Below, in pieces: positions 44,860-56,405 of a stretch of DNA of 64,000 nt. The notes beneath the pieces are model-generated. The model was given only the letters and a program-made list of their open reading frames with translations, ran no database searches and was not told the origin of the DNA. How positions within the stretch are numbered: position 1 is the first letter of the stretch; each line of letters starts with the position of its first letter. A program made the translations under genes and the position numbers. Source of the DNA: Mytilus edulis (taxonomy: Eukaryota > Mollusca > Bivalvia > Mytilida > Mytilidae); the NCBI RefSeq assembly GCF_963676685.1, contig NC_092351.1, positions 42,522,733 through 42,586,732 on the forward strand. Direction: 5' to 3'.

Positions 44860-47170
44860 TGATGTATTTTCAGAAACAAACGAACAAGCTTGTGCTGAAG
44901 TTATCCGATTCTAATTGTAAATATTTGTCTGGAATTTTAAGAGACCTAGAATAATCATGCATGTTGGCACTAACGACGTAAGAGATGTTTCTGTGGATAG
45001 AATCATTGCTTTAATAAAAAGTAACATTACATGGACAAAAATGTGCTGTCTTGTTAAGGTTTTCGACAGAGAGCCAATCTGCCTGAAATGTGAGAAGAAA
45101 GAGCACCAGAGGTCAGCCTTCCTATAAAATCTGAATGACAGCTGAACTCATATGTACTTACAGAAGAAGCAAAACCCAAAAGAGGGAGCGGATAACGCAC
45201 TAGGTTGGGTGTCGGTGTACAGGATAAACAAAGCAATGAAGGTTCATCAGGGCGATCCGATGAACTTTCTAGCAGTGAAGAGTCCACGCGTCACTGATCA
45301 CTAGGACCAATTTATTGAGGACAAGGGAATGACGGTGAAAGAAGCTTCTAGGAAGCGGTGGAAATGAGGATGTGGTCAGATAATTTGAAGATGTTTATAC
45401 TGATTTATTTACTTATGACCTATACATGAAGATTGATGTTTTTTAAGATGATTTACCTGTATTATGATGTATTTGACATGAAGTTTTGTGAAACATTCAT
45501 GGTATGATTGTTGATGTAATTGTAGCTACATTGAAATGTATCGAAACTAATAAGTCACCCGGTCTGGATGGCTTATCTGAAGATTTTTTTTAACATTTAT
45601 CAATCAATATTTTTTGTCCTATTTTGTTATCATTTCAGATTATCTTTTTCGATCAAAGAAACTAGTTATATTACTTTAATTTGTGAAGATAGTACTAAAT
45701 AAACATTACGATGTTAAGTAAGATTATATGTACTGGAATGGGCAAAGTTTTGTGAAAAAAATAGATATAGACCAAACCTGTGCATGAAGTGGTCGTTCTA
45801 TTTAGATAATGCTAAATTGCATCGAAGTAGTGAGATCATGTCAATCCGAACAAGAATGTGTCCAAAGTACACGGATGCCCCACTCGCACTATCCTTCACC
45901 ATGTTCCATGGACCGTGAAATTGGGTAATTATCTAATTTGGCATTAAAATGAGAAAGATTATACTATAGGGAACATATGTACTAAGTTTCAAGTTGATTG
46001 GACTTCAATTTTATCAAAAACTACCTTGACAAAAACCTGAACGGAGGCACAGACGGACGAACGGAGCCACAGACCAGAAAACATAATGCCACTCTATTAT
46101 CGTAGGTGGGACATACAAATTCAAAATGTGCTTTGTATTCTTAGATCAAGAGAAAGCTTGTTGCTGAAATTGTAAGTCCAATAGAGTATGGACAAAAATT
46201 AGTCACCCGGTCCGGATGGCTTATCCAAAGAATTTTATTTGACATTTATTGATATTTTTGGTCCTATGTTGTTATTATTGTATGATAATTTTTTTCTCGA
46301 GAATCTTTGTCTGATTCTCGGAAACTAAGTTATATTACTTTAATTTGTGAAGATAATATTACACATAATGTCAAGTTTTATCACCCTGTTAGTTTGTTGA
46401 ATATTGATGTTTATATTTTAGGAACGATTATGTGTACTAGAATGGGCCTAATATCTGATAAAATAATAGGTATATACCAAACCTATGAGTTTTATTTTAG
46501 ACAATGCTCATTTCCACCGAAATTTTGTAGATTATGTTAATAGAAAAAAATGTGCATTTCTATCTCTAGATCAAGAGAAAGCTTACGACAAAATTGTACA
46601 TGAATTTATGTCTAATGTTTAAGAAACATTTAACTTTGGACCCAGTGTAATAAATGTGTTAAGATATTGTAAAATGATTTATTTTTCAGTATTCTTGTGA
46701 ATAATTTTATTTTTAATCCTGTAAAGGTAACTCGCCCTGTAAAACACGGGTGTAGTGTATCTCCTTATTATATGTTTTATGTTTAGAACCATTTATAAGT
46801 ACAGTTGTAAAAGACAAAAGATATTGTAGGTATTAATTTACCGGGTACCTGTTTTTTGCTGATTATAGTACTGGTATATGTAGCACTGAGAAAAGTATTG
46901 TGTTTTATTGATTTTAATGGTTAGGGTTCCGGTTCTTAGTTGAATAAAACTCAAAACAGAGGTATTTGGCTAGGTGCATGGAAAGATAGAAAAGATAACT
47001 ATAGATTATTCAAGACGATATTTGGCTTCCTCTTTATATAACATTTGAAAAAATGTTGAATATGTGGAGATTTAGAAGTTTAACTTTATTAGAAAAATGA
47101 TTGATTATTAATGTATTAGCATGTTAAGAAATATGGTATGTAGGAAGTGTTTTATTTATGTCGAAGTATT
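44860..47170 (+). pseudogene. Decayed Tx1/L1-like LINE, fragment A
   Basis: Plus-strand remains in order: KLVLKLSDSNCKYLSGIL (44885), RIIMHVGTNDVRDVSVDRII (44950), a zinc knuckle CLKCEKKEHQRSA (45080), the RT entry CIETNKSPGLDGL (45545, repeated near 46200), LSYITLICEDNITHNVKFY (46325), DQEKAYDKIVHEF (46570), VTRPVKHGCSVSPYYMFYV (46728) and an FADYSTGI-like catalytic motif (46858). NKSPGLDG, DQEKAYD and the spacing are typical of L1/Tx1-type reverse transcriptases. Riddled with stops and short duplications. Confidence 0.65.
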
Positions 47171-47181
47171 ATATTGATAAG

Positions 47182-47615
47182 ATTGATTGATTGATTGTTG
47201 GTTGCTTAACGTCCAGTGGCAAATATTTCATGCATATTCAAGACGAGAACAAGTTCACAATAAATACTATAGGTAGGTCTTGAAATAATAGAGGCCATCT
47301 GGGGTGATGGTCGGGGAAATTTGGACTGCCACTGAAAAATGAGGGTATATTGGATAGGGACAGAAATTGTGCCTTGCAACAGGCCACCTACGGACCCCTC
47401 AAAGATTTGTTGCAAGGGTTCTTAACGTGCAAAGAGCGTGGCACTCTCTTTACACGAGGCATCGGATTTAACGTCCCCCTTCTGACCGGACGTGACTGCG
47501 AACTTGATACATCCCGCACAGCCAAACGGACGCCCCACTTCAGCAAGCGTTTTACTGCCGGTCGGGAGAAGACCAAGTGACCATATTTTTGTACCCCAGT
47601 CACCCTTGGGGTGTT
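47182..47615 (+). mobile_element. SINE-like retroposon (family 5), intact, 10-bp target duplication
   Basis: 434 bp between perfect TATTGATAAG duplications (47172-47181 and 47616-47625). Same ends and internal order as 43241-43669. Inserted into the LINE-derived region. Overlapping frames on both strands are artefacts of this repeat. Confidence 0.85.
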
Positions 47616-47625
47616 TATTGATAAG

Positions 47626-49135
47626 TAAAAATAATATGTACTTAGACACGTTAGATATAATATAAACTGAAAATTGTTTTGATATTTGATATTCGCCATC
47701 AAGAGAGAGACAAAAATTTCTCAGAGATGGAAGTTCAGATCTAGACGACTGTATATTTAGATACCTTTTGTTTAAGAATTCATTTTCCCACACCATATGA
47801 AGAATTTATTAGTGTTCGATAGGTTAGAGATTTATGGGACTGATATAAACCTCTTAGAAGAAACAACAGACTACGGAGGCATTTCTCTAAAAACTTGAAC
47901 TTTATCTAGGAGTATGAAATGAACTGAATCACAGTTTTAGCGTATCCCGTATCATGGGAGGGTTTAAAATAGAGAGGTTCTTCTTATGGTACAGGGGAAA
48001 CAGAGCCTTTGCCCTAGATGTAATAAGTTTAGACATCATAGAGCCACCTGCTCAGAAACAAAAGAAAGGCGAAGCACCTACGCAGAATTGGTGAGAATAG
48101 ACTATACAGAGGCAGGGAATGGGCCGTCCGCAAGATCAGAGGAGTAGTGATAATGAACCACCCGAAGAAAATGATTAAGGGGGCAGATATGCAGCTTGCT
48201 AGTAATGAGCCTCTCGAAAAACAAGCGCGGAAAGGGAATACTTTGTCTGATTCTCAGAAAGTTAGTTATATCACTTTAATTTGTAAAGATATTTTTTTTC
48301 ACATTGAATAGCTCAAGCTACCAGTGTGAAAATAAAAGTCTTGGAGTAGGAGGTGAAATGAAGCAGTTGTAACTTAAATAATTTGTAGTCCTTACGGGCG
48401 TAGAAATAACTGAACCGTTACACACATTGAACATGCTTGCAGTTATTTGATATAACATACAAAAGTATAAAAAAGATGATGTGGTATGATTGCCAAAAAG
48501 ACAACTCTCCACAAGAGACCAAAATAACACAGAAATTAACAACTATAGGTCACCGTACGGCCTTCAACAATGAGTAATCCCATACCACATAGTCAGTCAT
48601 AAAAGGCCCCTAAATGACAATGTAAAATAATTCAAACGAGAAAACTAACGGCCTAATTTATGTTAAAATTGTATAAAAAACAAATATGTTCTTAAGAAAT
48701 GATGATAGTCAGCACTTGTAGTATCAAAGTGGAAAGGGATTAATATAATTTGTAACAATTCCAAATTAACTATAAATAAATATGTTTAAACTAAACTTGC
48801 ATACTTGTAAGGCTTAAGATATTGTATAATGATTTATATTCTTGTATACTTGTTGATAATTTCATTTTTAATCCTGTAAAGATAACTCGCAATAGGAAAC
48901 AAAGGTGTAGTTTATCTCCTTCATTGTACGTATTGTGTTAAGAACAAATTATAAGAAAAGTTGTAAACGATAAAGATGTTGTAGGTATTAAATTACCTGG
49001 TACTTGTGATAATTGTAAAATTTCTGTTTTCGCAGATTATAGCACCGGCATTTAAACCACTGATAAAAGTATTAATAAAGATTTTGTATTAATATACAAT
49101 TGATGCGAAAGGTACTGCTTCTAGATAAAGAAATC
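47626..49135 (+). pseudogene. Decayed Tx1/L1-like LINE, fragment B
   Basis: Contains an ORF1-type zinc knuckle CPRCNKFRHHRATC (48010-48055) followed by a short acidic tail, an RT piece 'SDSQKVSYITLICKD' (48245), and, after inserted repeats, ILYNDLYSCILVDNFIFNP (48825), GIKLPGTCDNCKISVFADYS (48985) and TTDKSINKDFVLIYN (49060). It matches fragment A piece by piece and keeps the RT region better. The RT catalytic YADD/FADD appears as ADYS. Not functional. Confidence 0.6.
48476..48690 (+). repeat. Dispersed bivalve repeat (family 3), partial
   Basis: 'tgtggtatgattgccaaaaa' to 'aactaacggcctaatttatg', inserted inside LINE fragment B. 48730-48800 resembles the tail of the tRNA-derived SINE at 50227. 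Confidence 0.7.
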
Positions 49136-50104
49136 AAAAAAAAATAACTACAGATATATAGTAAGGGGTATGGAAAGCTCAAGGGGACGCATGTAACTTT
49201 TTGGAATTAACATTGGTTAAGTATTGCGTAGTTTTTTATTCTAATTCCAGGCGTTCATTAAAACTATGATTTATGGAATCATTCATGCTCATTACAATGT
49301 CATTATGAGCAATTTCGTTCAGCACATCATTGTATTGTTGAGTCTACTACATTTTTTCAAAATTTCATACCACCACATGCACTTAAGGGTGTTTTTTAGA
49401 GTAATTAGCTGAACGCAAAGGCAAATAATTCACGCATGTCCAGCACAAGAACAAACAAACTCATAAGAATTACAAAATATCACAGTCCTGCCATAGAGGA
49501 CTCCGGGCTGAAGATTGGGGAAAGTTGGACTGCCAAAAGAACGAGGGTTAATTTGATGTTGACAGAACCTTTACCAATGCAACGGGCCTTTTATTATGCT
49601 CATACCAAGTCAAAAGACATGTGATATATTGTAGTGAAATCTTGAAGGTTATACAATTTATAATATATTGAAAGATTCAAAAATTGATAGCATTTACCTA
49701 GATACATCGAATGTTATAACATGGGAAAGTCGTTTTTGATGAGAAGACAGGTGGCACGAGTATATAAACGGATAAGGACTAGTTAGTTGTAGTGTTTTAA
49801 AATATCTATACGAATAAAAAATTCATGTTTTAGTCCTGTATATAAACTTTAAGTTTATTCCGCGTTACAAAATTACGAAAATACATGTATGTTTGAAAGT
49901 TGAGTATACACGTGGGAAGTTAAGCTTATAATACATGTTATACCCGGTTTTAGACCACCATTTTGTATGTAAGAAAACGCCTGTGCCTGGTAAAAGATAT
50001 TTCAGTTTTTTACCATTCGTTTTTTATCTTTTCAGTGACTTATGTATCACCAGACCAGCCCAGTAGTCTGCACATTGGTGTTGACATATGTTCATTTTTA
50101 TAAA
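49136..50104. other. No gene; family 5 scrap
   Basis: 49415-49580 has family 5 order ('aggcaaataattcacgcatg', 'gactccgggctgaagattgg'). Otherwise unrecognised AT-rich DNA. Confidence 0.4.
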
Positions 50105-50660
50105 TTAACTTATCGCAAAAGTATGAATTATTCGAACAACTAAGGATTTTTTTTTATCCAAAGCATAAATTACCATAGCCGTAGTTGGCACATTTTTTTG
50201 AAATTTTGGGTCCTCAATACTCTTCAGAGAGTCGTGGTATAGTGGTTAGTGCATCGGACAACTAACACAATGGTCAGGGACTGATTTTCGGCTCTCCCTT
50301 GACACCATTTGCGAGTATGGTCTTGAGGAAACGATGATAGTCCGTCGGAAGGGGCGATAACTGGCTGACCCGTGTTAAGAGAGAGTCATATCTCTTGCAT
50401 GTTAAAGACACCCTTGTAGATTTCGAAAAAGAGCATGCTAATGTCGCCACTAGGCAGCACTCGCACCCGCAAAGTGGAAAGGGATTACTATAAGTTGCAA
50501 AACTTGTTTCCCAATCCACTGAATAAATATGTTTAAACTAATGCTTTTCAAATTGATACTTGGTTGGCTTTATTACTACTCTGATGAGTCTTATGTAGAC
50601 GAAACGCGCGTCTGGCGTATTGAATTATAAACCTGTTACCATTGATAACTATTCATTATT
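50105..50660 (+). repeat. Family 4 repeat split by a SINE
   Basis: 50105-50226 and 50540-50660 are the two halves of one family 4 copy. Joined, they read through 'cctcaatactcttca' into 'aattgatacttggttggctt', as at 15150. The SINE at 50227-50539 interrupts it. Confidence 0.8.
50227..50539 (+). mobile_element. tRNA-derived SINE with imperfect 11-bp duplication
   Basis: Head 'gtcgtggtatagtggttagt' is an A-box-type sequence and 'ggtcagggactgattttcgg' is B-box-like. The body ends 'cccgcaaagtggaaagggat' plus an AT-rich tail. Flanks AATACTCTTCA (50216-50226) and AATGCTTTTCA (50540-50550) differ at two positions. The same tail is at 17166 and 48738. Confidence 0.75.
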
Positions 50661-50754
50661 TGATAAAGGACTTTCCGTTATGGTGCAACCATTTAACTGT
50701 AGGCAAGAGGGATGTTATGGACTTACTCTCTTAAAGCGCGAACATTTTTATTAA

Positions 50755-51785
50755 TTTTTCAACGCTTACAATCTTCTTTTTAGCTCACCTGATCCACAGG
50801 GCCAAGTAAGCTTTTTTATTCACTTGGCGTCCGTCGTTGTAACCTTTTACAAATCTCCTCTGAAACTACTGGCCCAAATTTAACCAAACTTGCCAACAAT
50901 CATCATTGGGGTATATAATTTAAAAAATGTGCCCAGTGACCCGGCAACCAACCAATATAGCCGCCATGTCTCAATATAGAACACGGGTGTAAAATGTAGA
51001 TTTTGGCTTATATATCCAAAACCAAAGCTTTTAGAGCAAATCTGAAATTGGGAAAAAAAGTTTATCAGATGAAGATCTATCTGCCCTGAAATTTTCAGAT
51101 AAATCGGACAACCCGTTGTTGGGTTGCTGCACATTTTTGTAATCTTTTACAAAACATCTTCTCCTCTGCAACTACTAAAACAAATTAAACCAGACTTGGC
51201 CAATCATCATTATGGTATCAAGTGTTTGTTAAAAAAATTGACCCCGCCCGCGAAATAAGATGACCGACATGGCTAAAAATAGTACATAGGGTAAAATGCA
51301 GTTCTGGCTCATATCTCTGAAACCAAAGCATTAAGACCATTCAGGGAGCCCGTTTGGCCATTCAGGGAGCCCGTTTTTGTTTTGCTTCCTTTTAATTGGT
51401 TATTTTAAGAAAATTTTGCAGCTTTTGGTTATTATCTTCAATATTATTATAGATAGAGATAAACTGTAAACAGCAATAATGTACAGCAAAGTAAGACCTA
51501 CAAATATGTCAACATTACCAAAATGCATATGGTCAATGTTAACATTTTTCATAAATATTAATAAATTTTTACAAGATAGTTTCCACTGTAACTACTGGGC
51601 AGAGTTCATTGTAGATAGAGATAATTGTAAGCAGCAAGAATGTTCAGTAAAATAAGATCTACAAACACGTCACCATCATCAAAACACATCTTTGTCATAC
51701 ATAAATATGTGTACATGTCCTTTGCTAAATATGCACATAGACCAAGGTGACCGACACCGGCTCTTTAGAGCCTCTATTTTCAAAA
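50755..51785 (-). repeat. Large dispersed bivalve repeat (family 6), reversed copy
   Basis: Reverse of 18362-20050: opens 'ttttagctcacctgatccac', has 'ctgaaactactggccc', 'caacccgttgttgggttgct' and 'aaactgtaaacagcaataat', and ends 'gaccaaggtgaccgacaccg'. Roughly two internal units. The minus-strand frame at 50880 is repeat. Confidence 0.78.
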
Positions 51786-51966
51786 TTGAATACTAAAAGG
51801 TATGGGGAAAATCGTCTGCCTTCAGATTTGCATATTAACTGAGCATATCAATCAATGTTGATATTCTTCATTTGGTCTCAATTGACAAAGTTTTTATATT
51901 AACAGGGAATCGACGAGTTCTATAGAACCAGAAAAAAATTCAATCAAAGTTGGTAATTGATGCGTT

Positions 51967-52341
51967 TTGTCCCATGATAATTGTGTTTTTATCGTTTTTC
52001 TATTTTCCATTATGTTCGATCTTAAGTTTAAAATCAGTAACGTGCGCGCGGGGAATGTACAACAAATGATTTATAGTCACTACAATTCTCAATGTTTGCC
52101 TTGGTGGAAATTGTTCTTCACTGTATTCTCTATTGGATGCTCAATAATAACTTCATATATTCATTATGCTTGGTCATGTATTGCCAATATAAAAGCATCA
52201 AACCAGAGAAAGGCTATTCTTCTGGGTTTGTTTTCTCGGCTAGCTGGACGTATAGTCAATGTCATTTTGTTTTATCCCGCCATACAAAGCCAACGTCGCC
52301 CTTTCGATGTGTTTGTAGCATTCAATGATGAAGACTTTTAA
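51967..52341 (+). pseudogene. Membrane protein fragment ending at a TIR-like domain start
   Basis: A 124-codon frame with a hydrophobic segment (WWKLFFTVFSIGCSIITSYI, residues about 46-65) followed by a basic stretch and RRPFDVFVAFNDEDF just before TAA. The 'FDVFVAFNDED' resembles box 1 of Toll/interleukin receptor domains, which in Toll-like receptors begins shortly after the membrane segment. If so, the rest of the domain is lost; after the stop I can find only a weak 'RFDDDRQSLL' echo. No leucine-rich repeats upstream, where a large repeat sits. An alternative is chance resemblance. Confidence 0.35.
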
Positions 52342-52687
52342 AGTATCACGTTTTCTGCCTGTCGAATAAAAACTTCTGATCACTCATAATGGAGTCCGTT
52401 AGAGATTTATTGCAAAGTTGAGATTCGATGATGATCGACAATCCTTACTGTAATGAGCGAAATTCCGTACCTTCCATTCTGGTCGACCTATGTAAAGATT
52501 CATTTAATTGTAGTTCCTTAAAATATACATGCATACTATATAACTGTTTGAGTAGATGAACTTGCGCACCTTTATATACTTTGTCGATGGAGAACACCAC
52601 TTTATCCTTGTCGTATTTGTTTTTAAATCATTCAAATAACTCTGAGGGTTTGATTGTCGCAGCCATCAAAGTGGGTTTAAAGACCAG

Positions 52688-52885
52688 GGGCCGGTTGTTC
52701 AACTTGTCGTTAAGTCTAACGCTGTCGTTAAAATATGCTAACGCTTCGTTAAAATTTAACGTATGGTTAATCCTGTTGTTCAACGCTACGTTAGATTTAA
52801 CGCAACGTTAAACTGTCGATAACTTCTATAAAATCTAACGCTGCTATAGACCTTCGTTAAATACTTAACGAAGCGTTTTAATTGA
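52688..52885. promoter_or_regulatory. Left subterminal array of CGTTAA/TTAACG hexamers
   Basis: Eight exact hexamers (five CGTTAA, three TTAACG) and several near-matches lie between the TIR and the transposase start codon. The TIR core GTTGTTCAAC is repeated at about 52781. Likely recognition sites for the element's own DNA-binding protein, and probably also the transposase promoter. The function is inferred from position. Confidence 0.6.
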
Positions 52886-52889
52886 TAAA

Positions 52890-55371
52890 ATGGCTGCTCT
52901 GTTAATGGTACCTAGGCAAAGAAAAGAGAGAATCTTCAGAGGAATGGTTTCACATCTAAACAATTTGACTGACAATGAAATGAGGATAAGATATAGGTTT
53001 GGAAGAGACTCTATAGCCTACATATGTAATATTGTGGGAGATAAATTGAGAAGATCTACAGCAAAGGAAACTGCTCTAACAGTGGAGCAACAAGTATGCA
53101 TAGCCGTGAGGTTTTATGCCTCTGGGTCATTTTTACAAGTAATTGGAGATACAATGGGCTACGACAAAGCAACTGTATCTAGAGCAGTGAATGATGTTAC
53201 CAATGCTTTACTTGATGTGAAAGACAACTTCATCCAGTGGCCAAAAGACATCAATTCTAAAAACAGGATGAAGTGTGGTTTCCACAGACAAATGAACTTC
53301 CCAAATGTTTTGGGATGCATTGATTGCACACACATCAAGACACAAGGGCCATCAGAGGACGAGGCAGCTTTTGTCAACAGAAAGGGGTTCCATAGTGTGA
53401 ACGTGCAGGCTGTGTGTGATTACGAAGGTACTTATTTAATTTGTTAATCTTATGTGTCTGATCTCCTCTTCGTCTGTTTATTTGTTTACCTTTGTTATTA
53501 TCTCCCTTAAACTTTCTCGTCAGTAAGCCAACAATTCGGCCCTCGATCTTATACGACCCAAATATTACAAGTGATTGATCGACGATCGGGTCATTGTATG
53601 CTATCTTTTCCAATAAGACCGCGCACTTGTGACTCCAAACAGTGTGGTTATACGTGCCACTTATTTATATGTGCTATTTCTAATCTTTACAATGTGGATG
53701 AAGGAAAGCATAAATATTACTGTTGTATTTTTCTGTACGGGATCGGGTGTTTTTAAGCTCGAGATTTCAGGAATGACACCCTTTCGGGATTTCGGGATGA
53801 CCCTTTCAGGATCCGGGAATTCCTTTTTCGAATTTCTGGATCTCGGGATTTTGTGTTTTTAAGCCCAGGATTTCTGGATCCGGACCCCCCCAAATCATCT
53901 GTATGCATTTTTTTAGGGCCTCAATGAGCCTCAATGAAAATAAGACTAGTTCTAATTGAGTTACACTTTTTAATTGAAAAAAAAATATGATTATTAACTG
54001 GAGTCCCGATAAAGTTCCTATACCCCCTCTTATTTGTCACAAGCAGCAATAGACTGAGTGACCTTTATTCAACAGTTCAAGCTGCAGTTAACTGTAACAT
54101 TATTTAGTACTCTTCATAGAATTAAATTAGTTTAATATTTTTTCAGGGAAATTTACCAATATATCTGCTAACTGGCCAGGGTCAACCCATGATTCCCACA
54201 TCTTCAACACATCAAACCTATGTCACTACCTGGAGACAAACAACAGAGGACTTGCAGACGGTTTGATACTAGGAGACAGCGGGTATGCATGTCGCCCTTT
54301 TCTCATGACACCCTATCTAAATCCCAGAGAAAGACACCAGCAAAGATTTAATAGAGCACACTCCAGTACAAGATCTATTATTGAAAGGGCTTTTGGAATC
54401 TTAAAGAGAAGATTTCATGTTTTACACTCTGAGGTAAAAATAATTATAGAATACTTTAAAATATGATAACAAAAAAGAAGTGTGATTGCCAATGAGAATA
54501 CTCCAAACTAGAGACCAAATTTCTTGGAAGTTAACATCGATAGATAACTGTACAGCCTTCAACAATGAGATAATCCTATATAGTGATGCATAGCTTAAAT
54601 GGTTAATTAACCTCAGCAGTTTCATACAAAAAATGCCAAAAAAACTTCCGCCATGAAGAAAAAAATATATTGAGTAAAAAGGGACACAAAAAAAAAACTA
54701 ATTATTAAAAGGATACTAATTAGGGAGCTACCATTTATTGTTTGAGGGGGGGTGGGGGGTGGGGGGTGGCTAGTATGAAAAATACCTTTTTATTTTTCAC
54801 ACTTTCATACATAAATTGTCATCCTGCCTCTTTTTTACTCAAACTCTTGTCCTGACTTTTTAAATTTCATACAAGCGACACTATCCCCATAAAAATTAAA
54901 TGGAAGCTCTGAAAAACTAGAGACAATTGTTACAGAAAGAGCCGCAGTTAATAGGGATTATAGTGAACCTGTTATTTAAGTAGCTATCGGTATTGTTTTT
55001 TTAGAATGCCGTGCAAATAATCATTAACATGGTATTTTTTGTTAAAGTGGATATCTGCATGGGTAATTTTCCAGGAGACAATATTGTAGATAGGTATACA
55101 CTTCTGAAACAGTTTTTTTTTTTAAATTGAAAGATATTTTCCTGCCCATAATTATGAAATGAAATTTCAGGTCAGAATGAAACCAGAAAAAGTGTGAGTG
55201 TTTGGTGCTTGTGCTGTTCTACATAACATAGCTTTAACAAGGAATGAACCTTTGGAAGATGTTTGTGGTGTACATGTTCAGCAAGACCAGCCAGTGCAAG
55301 TTCCGAATTTTGAAGGAGAACAGGATGGTAGACACATTAGAGAGCATATCGCAAGAGTTTTCTTCAACTGA
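52890..55371 (+). CDS. PIF/Harbinger (HARBI1-like) DDE transposase, one in-frame TGA
   Basis: Exons 52890-53427, 54147-54433 and 55171-55371 (342 codons with stop; human HARBI1 is about 350 residues). Donors GAAG|GTACTT and GAG|GTAAAA; acceptors TTTTTTCAG and AAATTTCAG; phases fit. Residues 60-110 form a helix-turn-helix ([28 protein letters not shown]). The catalytic triad is D145 (GCIDCTH), D223 (LGDSGY) and E259 ([13 protein letters not shown]). Exon 3 reads [24 protein letters not shown]; the TGA is codon 284, where relatives usually carry Cys or another residue. It would cut and rejoin at the TIRs. If the stop is real the product loses its last 58 residues but keeps the triad. Confidence 0.88.
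53428..54146 (+). other. Transposase intron 1
   Basis: Contains a stretch of 'cgggattt' and 'ggatccgg' near-repeats (53757-53890) ending in a C-run; no coding sequence. Confidence 0.6.
54434..55170 (+). repeat. Transposase intron 2 with nested repeats
   Basis: 54478-54575 is a family 3 scrap ('gtgattgccaatgagaat..', 'cagccttcaacaatgagata'). 54722-54912 is a degraded relative of the MITE at 15922 ('gggagctaccatttattg' plus G-run, to 'aaaattaaatggaagctct'). These entered after the Harbinger, or were carried with it. Confidence 0.7.
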
Positions 55372-56405
55372 AATACATGTTTAATACACAAGAGTCTTTA
55401 TTTTTTCATCCAATATAAAATTGTGATAAATAATACAGGTTATTTTTTCTCAAAACACATGCATTCGACATGTCAGTGAATTGCAATTGAAGGCTTAGCA
55501 AATAATGAGTTCATAAATACATGCACTTGCGGTAATATGAGTTATTGGCACTACGAAGTGTCGGTTGTCACGCTATTTTAAACATCATCTCATTGTTAAT
55601 TGTACACTGAATGACATTTTACCCCAAGTCTTGATTAAGGTATACATTTAAGGTCATCCTTTGGAATTTGTTCGTCCAATCAGTGAAACCCTTGTCGCAA
55701 AGTGGGTCTTCCATATACTGTTGGGTGTGTAAATACGTCGGCACATCCGGTTGGAAAGGGGATGTATAATCTGATTGCGTTGTATGGACAAGTGTAACGC
55801 CATGCATATTACAAAATCGTGTGAGGGGTCTGATTATACATATTGTACTCTTTGTTAATTTGTTCTCATCATGAACATGCATGAAATATTTGCCACTGGA
55901 TGTAAAGCAAACGATATGAACGAATATAAACATACCAAATAAATGCATAGCCAGAATTAAAACAAGAGTACACACGCTAAAATATCTAGCCTTCTTTATT
56001 AATCATTGATGTTATGTGGATTGTCCTTAATATAGAATAGAATAGAATAGAATATTTTTATTTCCAAAATTACAGGGCCCATAAAGGGCATAAAATCAGA
56101 TACGATTGATTTACATAATAAAGCTATATTACAACTGTCACATAAACTTAACATTAACCAAGAAGACTAAACATCGACCAATGAACCATGAAAATGAGGA
56201 CAAAGTCAAATGACACCTGCCAGTTGTACATGAACACCTTACAGTCCTTCCATACACCCAATATACTAGACCTATTGCTGATAGTATCTGAGATATGGAC
56301 TTGACCACCAAAACTTAACCTTGTTCACTGATCCATTAAATGAGGTCGAGGTCAAGTGAAAACTATCTGACAAAGAATTGTTAATTGATAAGAAAAATAA
56401 ATATT
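55372..56405. repeat. Spacer between the two Harbinger genes, holding dispersed repeats
   Basis: 55865-55915 is a reversed family 5 head ('gcatgaaatatttgccactg'). 56033-56053 is a TAGAA microsatellite followed by 'tatttttatttccaaaatta'. 56150-56360 ('aaccatgaaaatgaggacaa', 'gaggtcgaggtcaagtg') is a repeat type common in molluscs. A 118-codon minus-strand frame at 55619-55975 runs through the family 5 piece and is not credible as a gene. Confidence 0.6.

Noticed and set aside
47388..47796. Two overlapping frames of 104 and 124 codons
   Set aside because: Both lie on the reverse of the intact family 5 retroposon and its flank.
53757..53890. Structured regulatory element in transposase intron 1
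   Set aside because: Only imperfect 'cgggattt' wording; no stable fold or conservation can be shown from one copy.
55619..55975. 118-codon minus-strand frame between the Harbinger genes
   Set aside because: Runs through a reversed family 5 repeat head and has no domain, splice fit or family match.
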